64,000 nucleotides of DNA from Marchantia polymorpha subsp. ruderalis. Lineage: Eukaryota > Streptophyta > Marchantiopsida > Marchantiales > Marchantiaceae. The notes under the pieces were generated by a model. That model searched no databases. It saw nothing but the letters and a program-made list of their open reading frames with translations, and was not told the origin of the DNA. Below are positions 55,500-64,000 of this stretch, piece after piece; position 1 is the stretch's first letter; each line of letters starts with the position of its first letter. The DNA lies in contig AP031351.1 in NCBI GenBank assembly GCA_037833965.1, positions 23,138,501 to 23,202,500 of the forward strand, given 5' to 3'. A program made the position numbers and the translations under genes.

Positions 55500-56864
55500 T
55501 CACATGTGGTATTTCTTCAACCGCCACCCGTTCACTCGGGTGCCTAACAAATCGCCGGCCAGGTCCGCAAGTTGGATGGATCCATTCGAGAAGACTTCGA
55601 CAACCTTGTAAGGTCCCATCCATCTTAGGTGCAGTTTGCCTGGGAATCTGGCATGCCTGCTGTCGTAGAGCAGTGCCAAATCACCCTCCTGCAAGAGTAC
55701 AGGTTTTATGTTTTTATCGTATCTCTCCTTCCGGCGGAGCTGAATTCTCCTGGTGCGTTCCTCGGCTTCTCGTCTCCTCTCATCCAGCAGCATGACCTCC
55801 TGTAATCTAGAGCTTACTCTCCTCTGCGCTCACCCTCTGTAAATCCAACGTTCGTTGGGTGGGTACTTCGAACTCGATTGGGAGGATCGGGTGTTGACCA
55901 TACACCAGAAAGTATGGTGTCTGTTTGGTCGTAATTTTCTCAGCCGTCCGGTACGCCCATAGAGCGGCTGCTAACTTTGTATCCCAGTCGTGAGCGTGAT
56001 TTACCGTGACTTTCACTAGTATTTTACACAGCAGACCATTGGACTTCTCCGTCAACCCATTCGCCTTGGGATTGTATGGAGTAGTCTTCCGGTGCTTGAT
56101 GTGGAAATACCGTGTCAGGTCTTCGATGATCTGATTCAAAAAATGCGTGCCCCGGTCGCTGACTAGCTCTAAGGGACAACCGTAGCGCGTGATAATCGAC
56201 TCGAACAAGAAGGCTGCCACTGTGGCTGCATCATCCCTTCTGGTGGCCTTGGCCTCCACCATTTTGGTGGCGTAGTCCGTAGCTACAAGAATGTAGCGCC
56301 TTCGTGTGTTCCTAGTCACTGGTTGTATCGGCCCTACAAAGCCCCACTTTTCGAAAGGTGCTAGAGGCATGATGGGAGTGAGGGGCCATCGTGTTGTAGG
56401 CGTTGGTCTCCCCGTCCTCTGGCAACTATCGCATTTGCGGATGTAATCGAGAACATCCTTAAACATGGTCGGCCACCAATACCCCGCATTTACAATCTTT
56501 GTGACCGTGTTCCGGGTGGCATAGTGTCCACCCGCCTCCTCGGTATGCATTGCACTTACTACTCTTGGGACCTCTGATTCCTCCAGACACCTGCACAAGC
56601 GTTCATCTGCCATCTTTTTGAACAAAACACCCTGCTGGAGTTGGTACGGGCCTGCCTTATGAATAAAGACAGTCCTTTGTTCTAAGTCCATGCCTACGGG
56701 ACACTTAAGTGTTAGCAAATATCGGTACAGGTCGGCGTAGCGGGACTCGTGCCCCGCAGACAACTGAAACAATTCTTCATCTGGGAAATCGTCCACCAAT
56801 TCCTCTTCGGTAGGCTGGGTCCATAGTCTTGACAAGTAATCTGCATTTTCGTGATGCACCCCTT
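55500..56864 (-). pseudogene. Element F pol, RNase H end and integrase (partial, broken)
   Basis: From the segment after RNase H (HHENADYLSRLW) through the integrase zinc finger (GGHYATRN, CDSCQ), the core (VSDRGTHF, LTEKSNG) and the C-terminal GPYKVVEVF. The upstream part of pol is cut off by element H. The remaining part is broken, with about two breaks. It is close to H pol and clearly homologous to A and B. Confidence 0.85.
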
Positions 56865-57830
56865 TGTAATAACCCACTAAAGGCTAAAACTGCAATATAG
56901 TGGTAGAAAGGTCGAACCCACAGGGACAGAGGAACACATAGGGTACAAAGTGTCACGTTTAACAGACTATTGATGAGTTTGAATTCTCAGGCGACTGTCA
57001 CTCCCAGAAATACTGCAAGTGTCCACTCGGAGCGCACTCGGAGGTCGCACAGTGCAGCGTAACACCCACACACACACACCTGAAACTACAGAAATACAAC
57101 CCAGAGATCCGTTAGGACCTCTACTTCAAGATTTCAGGGGGAAAGTCTCTCGCGAGCACACTCGGCAAAGCTGCGGGCAGTGACTTCCAACTCCGGCTTT
57201 TACAACACTTCCACTAGCTTGCTGCTAGTGTAGGAAACCCGGTTTGGACTGCCTACTTCGGATCGAAGTCACTCCTACGCGGTGAACAACACTCTCAACT
57301 CACAAAACGCGCAGAGAACACAGGTCCGCACTGAAGGACTCACTGTGAAACATTCCAGTAACACAACAACAGTCTATTGAAGAGTTTGAATTCTCAGGCA
57401 CTTGTCATTCCCAGAAATACTACAGGGGTTACCCTCAAGGCACCTGCTGCAGCGTAACCTGAATTTACAACCAAGGCTTACACGAAGTAGCAAAACTTCA
57501 CTTTGGCATTCAGGGGAAAAATCCCAAAGGAGTACAATCAGAAAGAAACACTCGAAGGTGTAGGGGCGAAACTGTTCAAGTATCTAACTAGTCACTGGCT
57601 CTGAGCATCGGCAGTCACCCGCAGGTGCAGTTCCGAACTACTCAAGTCTCTAACCAATGTACTAGCTCTGAACATTCGGCCGAAGGCCTTCAGCTACAAA
57701 ATGCGGAACGCTAAGTTGTAACTCCTCATGCGTGGTGACAGAACTCAAGGACACAAACACGCAAAGGAAATGGGTTCCTGATCTATACTTCTGAGTTTGG
57801 GAAAGAACCCCAGGCAAAACGCCTGGAACT

Positions 57831-57838
57831 ATTTTATA
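57831..57838 (-). promoter_or_regulatory. TATA box of element H 3' LTR
   Basis: TATAAAAT on the minus strand, 37 bp beyond the end of the U3 ORF, as in element F. Confidence 0.65.
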
Positions 57839-57874
57839 CCTTCTAAGTCCTAACTAGCACTACACTGCACTACG

Positions 57875-60760
57875 CTACACGCCTGCACGGAACCACGCTA
57901 CACTACACTCCGCGGAACCTGTGCTACGTCTCCTGCGCGGCGGACTGCCGCGCACTAGCTCCCTACCCTGCCAGTCTTCCGCTCGACTGCGCAGTCCCAA
58001 CCGCTGCAACGCCGCGGACACCTCCACTTCGAGGGCGGACATGGTATCCTGCGCCTTCAACAGAAAAGCATCGAGCTTCTTTGCTACCTTCCGCCGACTC
58101 CTACTGTCGCCTGACAACAACCCGGCTGCGCGAAGTTCAAACTCACGCAGTGTGAGTTTCTCCTGCGCCTTCACTTCCCAGTGGGCGTAGCCCTTGAGAC
58201 AGTGGGCGACACGCTTCGCCGTCTCCACCTTTGTGCGATCTGCCTCCTTCCTGCGATCCTCTTCAACTATCACTAATTGCGATTCGGCCTCAGCACGTTG
58301 CGCTCTCAATTCGCCGCACTCTGACTGTAGCCTGCGGATTACCTCCTCATCCGCCTGCCGTGCGAGCTGACACTGTTCCAACAACCGCGTCTGTCGCACG
58401 AGCTCCTCTGACAAAATCCGATTCTGGGCCTGCTCAGAAATTAGTGCTTCCGTGACCTTCACCTGCTCCTTGGTGAGCTCTTCCAGTTTCCCATCCCTCA
58501 CCTTCTCGGAGTACTTGTAGAATTTCTGATTAAGTTTATACTGACCCCACAAGCATTCATGCTTCTCCTTCAATTCCCTCAACTCCTGGTCCACTCTAGC
58601 TAATAGCTTGCTGGTGTGGACTTTAGTGCGAGTCCGCCTGCGCACTAACTCGATGTAAGATCCCGGCTGAAGTGGGTCGGCGTATTTATCGACTTTGCGA
58701 TCCAAGTACCTCAGCAACGGAATCACCTGCTCAGAGAGCGCCGCCGCCGGCGCTCCAACAATTTCCTCCTCCTCCTCGGTGTCCTCTGCTCCTTACATTT
58801 CTTCGGTGGAGCCTCCGTCGTCATCATCCGAGTGGAGAATTTCAGTCGCCATTGATTGCGTCGGCGACTGACCCGAGTGGGGCTGCACGTCGTCGACGTG
58901 TGCTGCCTGCGAAGGCACGGCTGCAGCCTCGCTGCTTTTCGCCAAAATGTCTAAGGCGGTAGGCGAATGTGCCCGTGCGGCATCCCCGCCGCTCGCTTGT
59001 TGGTCGTCTACCGTGTCCTCTCTGCCACCGACGCCCGCCGCCGAAGGCGATCGAGCGGAGGGTGGCTGCGCGGGGTTTGATTGCGCATCGCGCATCGAAA
59101 TTTCATCCCGCGGACAGTCACTCCGCTCCTCCGTCTGTTGCTGCTCCCTTGATCGGTCCGCGGGGGCTGTGCTTGGCCTGTGCGCAGGCGCAAATGCCGG
59201 CGCCTTGTCTGCTGCAGGCGCAGCGCCGAAGGCGTCTATCGCCAAAGGCGACATAGCCGGGGGCCGCTCGCTTGCTGTCCCTTGGCCCATAGGCCCTACC
59301 GCCGAAGGCGCATCTATCGGCGGACTACCCGCCGATGGTGCGGCCTCCGCACGCTCCCTGCTCGTATCTCCTCGGCTCGAAGGCCCTGGCGCCGAAGGCG
59401 CAAATTGCGGCGCGTGGTGCGCCGGAGGGTCTGGCCCCGAGGGCCGGTGTCTCGTAGGCGGCTCTTCCGCCGGCTCCTTCCCCTTCCTACGTTGGAACGG
59501 GGGTGATTCCTGCCTGTGCACAGGCGGCACGTGTGGAGGTGACCTGTGCACAGGCGACCTGTGCACAGGCGAGCGCCTGTGCACAGGCGGACTGCTCCTT
59601 CCCACGCGTAAGCGTAGATCTACGTCCACTTGTGATCGCCTGTCCGCGGAGGCTCGTCCGTCCGCGGAGTCTCGTCTGTGCGCAAACGGAACACCTGTCC
59701 GCAACGCACGTGGTAACTCCGGAGGCCCTTGGCCCGTAGGCGGCCTCTCGCCCGTCGAGGCTGCAGCGTGGTCCGTTGCTCCTGCGGTCGTCCGCGCTTC
59801 CTCATGCTTCTCTGGCGACGCACTTCCTTTCTCCGTCGCAATCGTCGCCGTGTCCGCACTGTTGGCTGGTAACACCAGTCTGCGTGCCTTCTGCTTCGGC
59901 CGGCTGTATGACTCGTACAACGGCCGCGGTCGAATGGGAGCAGAGGGTTCTTGATGCTGCTCCTCTTCGGACTCTTCTCTCCATCGCCGCTTCCGCGGCG
60001 CTCGCGCTGCAGGAGTGTTTCTCCCTTCGTCCCTCCGCCTTGATGGGGTGGAGGTCGGTGACTCCTCTGCATCAGTGTCGACCTCATTCTCCCGCACATA
60101 CTTCCCGGGATGGTCGACGGAAAACGGCGGAAAATGCTCAAGCTCCGCCGCTGTCAAACAATTCTGCTGTCGATAAAAATTGATGAGGAAAGGAGAGAGA
60201 TGGTTTAGAGTTCCCCCCTTCTCCTCAAAAGCGTGCTGTCGCATCACCCTGTGTAGGATGCTCGCCCAGTGAATTGGAGTTCCCTCGATGACGCACTCCA
60301 CAAAAGAGACCTGCCACAATGTGATGTAGCAGGCGCGGTGTGGCTGCAGTAATTGCATCAGCGCCGCGGACAAAGTCCGGCGAAATCGATCCTTGTAATC
60401 ACGGGTCCTGTACCCATTCTTGGTAGACCTCCCGGTCTTGAACAGCTCCACAAATTGCGCTTCTTCCTGCTTGGTCACCTTGATGCTCTCACTGTCGAAG
60501 AGGAGATGCCCTGGCATGCCGGCACATCTTCCCAATGCCTGCGCCCAATCTTGGACTGTCCACCGATCAACATGCGGACGCAATCCGCGCGAGGGTGGTC
60601 CCTGTGGCTCTAGCCACTCGCGCACCATATTCGCACAGATGTAGTTCCATCCCCATAGCAAGAAATCGAGCTTTCTTGCTATTAAGCGCTCCTCGAAAGC
60701 GCGCAGCCCGTTCTGTGGTAAGCGAAGCGGCACCATCCGCAATCTCCCCGGTCTCGTCAT
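57875..60760 (-). pseudogene. U3 ORF region of element H (about one break)
   Basis: The best family 2 representative, about 960 codons. The start at 60760 (MTRPGRLRMVPL) aligns with the family 1 start. Order: conserved N-terminal domain (about 210 residues: KLDFLLWGWN, RDYKDRFRRT, GTLNHLSPFL), a long Pro/Ala/Arg/Ser-rich region, a coiled coil, then a conserved C-terminal domain with REFELRAAGLL and RRRRSTGSAEC. Both ends are homologous to family 1, but the middle is not alignable by eye. No membrane or signal sequence. Function is unknown. Confidence 0.78.
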
Positions 60761-61905
60761 TGCGTTCCTGGAGTTCGCTCGCCCGCTCATTCTACTTCCG
60801 CACCGCTCGAGCCCCTTTCTCTCTCGGCAAACTCTAATCGCCCTCAATTCCAAATCACGCGCACTCACTTCTCCCTCAATCACCAAGAAATCCCCTGTGC
60901 GGCGACGTCGAGAATGTTTAGCAGCCAGCAGATGGACGCGCGCAGCGCGCACAAGAGATTGGAATCGCGAATTCAAGAATGGGACGCTCTCCGCCGCCCG
61001 GTCGAAGGTCATGGTCGGCTCTTGCTCGTGGAGGACGTCTCACTTGATGGCCGCGCCGGCTCTACGCTGGAACGGTCTCCGCTCTCACGCGCGGCTTCAC
61101 GCTCCGCCGTCGCCGATTAAACTCTCACGCTCGAATTGGCGGATTTGAACTCCGCGAGCGTATTACCCCGCGGACATGGGAGCGCAGCGCCGAAGGCGAG
61201 TTTTCCGCCTTGCGCGGTACACTTGTTCGTACCGCCCCTCGGCCAATCCCCTTCTGCCTCGACGCGTGTGTCCGCATGTCGGACAAAAGTTCGACTCCTA
61301 CCTGTGCGCAGGCAGACTCCTCGGCGGATTCTCCGCCGGCGCGGAACTTCATCCTCCTGTGCACAGGCGCTCGCCTGTGCGCAGGCGAATTCCGTGCGCG
61401 GCGTCGCGCTGGCGCGGAAGGCGTTGACCGTGGTCAGCCGTCTCCGTCCAGTCTGTCCGTTCCTTGTCTCTTCGTCGGCGCTTCCGCCGCCGCACTCCGT
61501 CCGTCCAAGAGCGCATCCACCCGTCCCGTCCGCATGGTCCGTACGGATTTGATTACTCTGGCGGCTCCTTGCTCGTCCGCGGCGCCGCGCTGGCGCAGAA
61601 GGCGCCGTACACTTTCTACCTCACAAGGCGCATTTCTAGGGCCCAAGGCGGATTTTCCGCCGACGCCGAAGCGCCTGTGCACAGGCGAACGCCTGTGCGT
61701 AGGCGGACTTCGCGCCTCCCCAAACCCTACTTCGCCTGTGCACAGGCGAACTTCCTTCGTCCGCGCATAGGACAAAACTTGATTCCCCCTTCCGCGTAGG
61801 CGGAATTCCCGCCGGTGGCGAACTCCTTCCGCCGAAGGCGAACGTCTACGTATCTTCTAATAGTGATAACTCCCTAAGTCCTCATCCGTTTCAAGCGTTC
61901 TTGGA

Positions 61906-61942
61906 CTCGTTGGAATCAGTGCGTCGAGCTCTTTCCAACGAG
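61906..61942 (-). repeat. Shared U3 inverted repeat (family 2 copy)
   Basis: Perfect 10-bp arms CTCGTTGGAA and TTCCAACGAG around a 17-nt loop containing GAGCTC. Equivalent sites lie near 28109-28147 (D), 31085-31127 (E) and 55111-55154 (F). Family 1 has a related block near 500-530, 11169-11200, 19352-19390 and 50022-50060. Confidence 0.7.
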
Positions 61943-62258
61943 ACCCTAACTCGGTCAAGGCGCCCGAGGGTTGACCTAATTATGAAGGATTTCCCTACCG
62001 CCGCGGACGCAACCTCCGAAGGCGGGTTTTGCGCCTTGCGTCGTAGGGATCCTAACTGCAGAGCTCGCAGGGAGGGTGGTGCCCATCCTTACTGCTGCAC
62101 CCCAAATCCTAGATTCTACAAGATCCCTCGAGAATCCCCGCGATCTTCCGGATTCACTCTGTTTTGATGTACCGAAGGCTATTTACAATGCTGCCAGGGT
62201 ACAGTTTTTTCCGAAAATGTTTTAATTTCCTCAAAATTACCAAAAGTGGGGTACCACA

Positions 62259-62271
62259 TGCTCCCCTCCTC
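62259..62271 (-). other. Polypurine tract of element H
   Basis: GAGGAGGGGAGCA on the minus strand, adjoining the LTR start at 62258. Confidence 0.87.
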
Positions 62272-62295
62272 AATTGTGAGCGCCCACGCGAACAC

Positions 62296-64000
62296 TCACA
62301 TGTGGTATTTCTTCAACTGCCACCCGTTCACTCGGGTGCCTAACAAATCGCCGGCCAGGTCCGCAAGTTGGATGGATCCATTCGAGAAGACTTCGACAAC
62401 CCTGTAAGGTCCCATCCATCTTAGGTGCAGTTTGCCTGGGAATCTGGCATGCCTGCTGTCGTAGAGCAATGCCAAATCACCCGCCTGTAGGAGTACAGGT
62501 TTGATCTTTTTATCGTATCTCTCCTTCCGGCGGAGCTGGATTTTCCTGGTGCGATCTTCGGCGTCTCGTCTCCTCTCATCCAGCAGCGTGACCTCCTGTA
62601 ACCTGTATAGCTGACTCTCCTCCGTGCCCATCCTCTGCAAATCCAACGTTCGTTGGGTGGGTACTTCAAACTCGATCGGGAGGATCGGGTGTTGCCCATA
62701 CATCAGAAAGTATGGTGTCTGTTTGGTCGTGATCTTCTCAGCTGTCCGGTACGCCCATAGAGCGGCTGCTAGCTTCGTATCCCAGTCGTGAGCGTGATTC
62801 ACCGTGACCTTGAGTAGTATTTTACACAGCAGACCATTGGACTTCTCCGTCAGTCCATTCGCCTTGGGATTGTATGGAGTAGTCTTCCGGTGCTTGATGT
62901 GGAAATACCGTGTCAGATCTTCGATGATCTGATTTAGAAAATGCGTGCCCCGGTCGCTGACTAGCTCCAAGGGACATCCGTAGCGTGTGATAATCGACTC
63001 AAACAAGAAGGTTGCCACTGTGGCAGCATCATCCCTTCTGGTGGCCCTTGCCTCCACCATTTTGGTGGCGTAGTCCGTTGCTACCAGAATGTAGCGCCTT
63101 CGTGTGCTTCTAGTCACTGGTTGTATCGGCCCTACAAAGTCAATGCCCCACTTTTCGAAAGGTGCTAGAGGCATGATGAGAGTCAGGGGCCAGCGTGTTG
63201 TAGGCGTTGGTCTCCCCGTCCTCTGGCAACTGTCGCACTTGCGGATGTAATCGAGAACATCCTTAAACATGGTCGGCCACCAATACCCCGCATTTAGAAT
63301 CTTGGTGACCGTGTTCCTGGTGGCATAGTGTCCACCCGCCTCCTCTGTATGCATCGCACTCACTATTCTTGGTACCTCTGATTCCTCCAGGCATCTGCAT
63401 AAGCGCTCATCTGCCATCTTTTTGAACAAAACCCCCTGCTGGAGTTGGTACGGGCCTGCCTTATGAATAAAGACAGTTCGCTGTTCCAAATCCATGCCTA
63501 CGGGACACTGAAGGGTTAGCAGATATCGATACAGGTCGGCATAGCGGGACTCATGCCCCGCAGACAACTGAAATAACTCTTCATCTGGAAAATCTTCCAC
63601 CAATTCCTCCTCTGTCGGCTGGGTCCATAATCGGGACAAGTAATCCGCATTTTCGTGGTGCACCCCTTTCCTGGTCTGGACTGTGTAGGTGAACTCTTGT
63701 AGCAACAACACCCACCTGGCGATCCGACCGGATAGGTCGGCTTTCTTGACTAGGTGTTGCAATGCGTAGTGGTCCACATGGAACACAAACTCGTAGCAGA
63801 TTAGGTAGTGACGGAACTTTTTACAGGAGTACACCATCCCCAACGCTTCTCTCTCCGTCGTGGTGTACTTCCGCTCTGCTAGAGACAACTGTCGGCTCGC
63901 GAAATAGATCGGGTAGTCCTTTTTGTTGTCATCCTTTTGACTCAGTACTACACCGATGGCGAATGCAGATGTGTCAACGTAAACATGGAATGATCGATTC
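62296..64000 (-). CDS. Element H pol, RNase H and integrase (runs off the window)
   Basis: Open from the window edge to 62296. It shows RNase H (YVDTSAFAIG, TEREAL, VDHYAL), the integrase zinc finger (GGHYATRN, CDSCQ), D,D,E core motifs (GIDFVGPI, VSDRGTHF, LTEKSNG) and the C-terminal GPYRVVEVF. The RT lies outside the window. It is very similar to A and B pol by eye, far more so than the U3 ORFs are to each other. No break is seen in the visible part. Confidence 0.9.
   Translation of the reverse strand, partial: NRSFHVYVDTSAFAIGVVLSQKDDNKKDYPIYFASRQLSLAERKYTTTEREALGMVYSCKKFRHYLICYEFVFHVDHYALQHLVKKADLSGRIARWVLLLQEFTYTVQTRKGVHHENADYLSRLWTQPTEEELVEDFPDEELFQLSAGHESRYADLYRYLLTLQCPVGMDLEQRTVFIHKAGPYQLQQGVLFKKMADERLCRCLEESEVPRIVSAMHTEEAGGHYATRNTVTKILNAGYWWPTMFKDVLDYIRKCDSCQRTGRPTPTTRWPLTLIMPLAPFEKWGIDFVGPIQPVTRSTRRRYILVATDYATKMVEARATRRDDAATVATFLFESIITRYGCPLELVSDRGTHFLNQIIEDLTRYFHIKHRKTTPYNPKANGLTEKSNGLLCKILLKVTVNHAHDWDTKLAAALWAYRTAEKITTKQTPYFLMYGQHPILPIEFEVPTQRTLDLQRMGTEESQLYRLQEVTLLDERRRDAEDRTRKIQLRRKERYDKKIKPVLLQAGDLALLYDSRHARFPGKLHLRWMGPYRVVEVFSNGSIQLADLAGDLLGTRVNGWQLKKYHM

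Larger units (their letters stand above)
56865..62258 (-). repeat. 3' LTR of element H (family 2, 5394 bp)
   Basis: The longest complete uninterrupted LTR in the window, from TGTGGTACCCC at 62258 to TTATTACA at 56865. Order in element sense: GC-rich leader with the shared inverted repeat (61906-61942), U3 ORF (60760-57875), TATA box (57831-57838) and R-U5 with a (CA)n run. The left flank CCCTT is element F pol; on the right are its own PPT and pol. Confidence 0.92.
45272..64000 (-). mobile_element. Element F: family 2 giant-LTR Ty3/gypsy, 3' part, host of G and H
   Basis: The visible parts are the 3' LTR, PPT and the RNase H/integrase end of pol (55500-56864). At 56864/56865 it is interrupted by the LTR end of element H. 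Its 5' part lies right of H, outside the window. It inserted in, or next to, the degraded element ending at 45271. Pol and U3 ORF are broken, with several breaks in all, so F is older than A. Confidence 0.8.
56865..64000 (-). mobile_element. Element H: family 2 giant-LTR Ty3/gypsy, 3' part
   Basis: Inserted into pol of element F. The 3' LTR, PPT and pol from RNase H to the C-terminus are visible. The rest runs off the right edge of the window. Its visible pol is open; its U3 ORF has about one break. Confidence 0.88.

Overview
This is land-plant DNA. It carries plant-type telomere-like repeats (TTTAGGG) and Ty3/gypsy elements with a tRNA-Asp primer site. A non-seed plant such as a bryophyte is possible, but the sequence does not settle the species. 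Two GC-rich blocks of nested LTR retrotransposons (1-31434 and 45272-64000) enclose 13.8 kb of AT-rich host DNA (31435-45271). No tRNA, rRNA or CRISPR locus was recognised.

The key to the window is the size of the LTRs. Boundary signals agree at several independent sites: 5-bp flanking duplications, a primer binding site, polypurine tracts, and ends of the form TGTGGTA...TTATTACA. They show LTRs about 4.9 kb (family 1) and 5.3-5.4 kb (family 2) long. Each LTR carries a long open reading frame of about 850-960 codons in its U3 part, which stops about 35 bp before the TATA box. Genomic order is therefore R-U5, PBS, gag-protease, RT-RNase H-integrase, PPT, U3 with the extra ORF, R. A shorter family 3 LTR (2.7 kb) has a 15-bp minisatellite where the ORF would be.

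Left block, outermost to innermost: E (family 2, minus) sits in host DNA at 31434; D (family 2, minus) in E; B (family 1, plus) in D; C (an unrelated Ty3/gypsy element, plus) in the gag of B; A (family 1, minus, very young) in the pol of C. A family 3 LTR also lies in B's 3' LTR. Right block: F (family 2, minus) sits in host DNA at 45272; G (a complete family 1 solo LTR with duplication ACTCC) in F's 3' LTR; H (family 2, minus) in F's pol.

The host island holds two tandem, diverged copies (32488-36290 and 38104-42190) of a unit with a minus-strand gene for a secreted proline-rich, probably cell-wall, protein. Each has its own TATA box. A third, inverted fragment of the same gene lies directly beside E, so E landed in or next to another paralogue. 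The rest of the island is AT-rich DNA without recognisable genes, an orphan open frame, and a degraded retroelement tail next to F.
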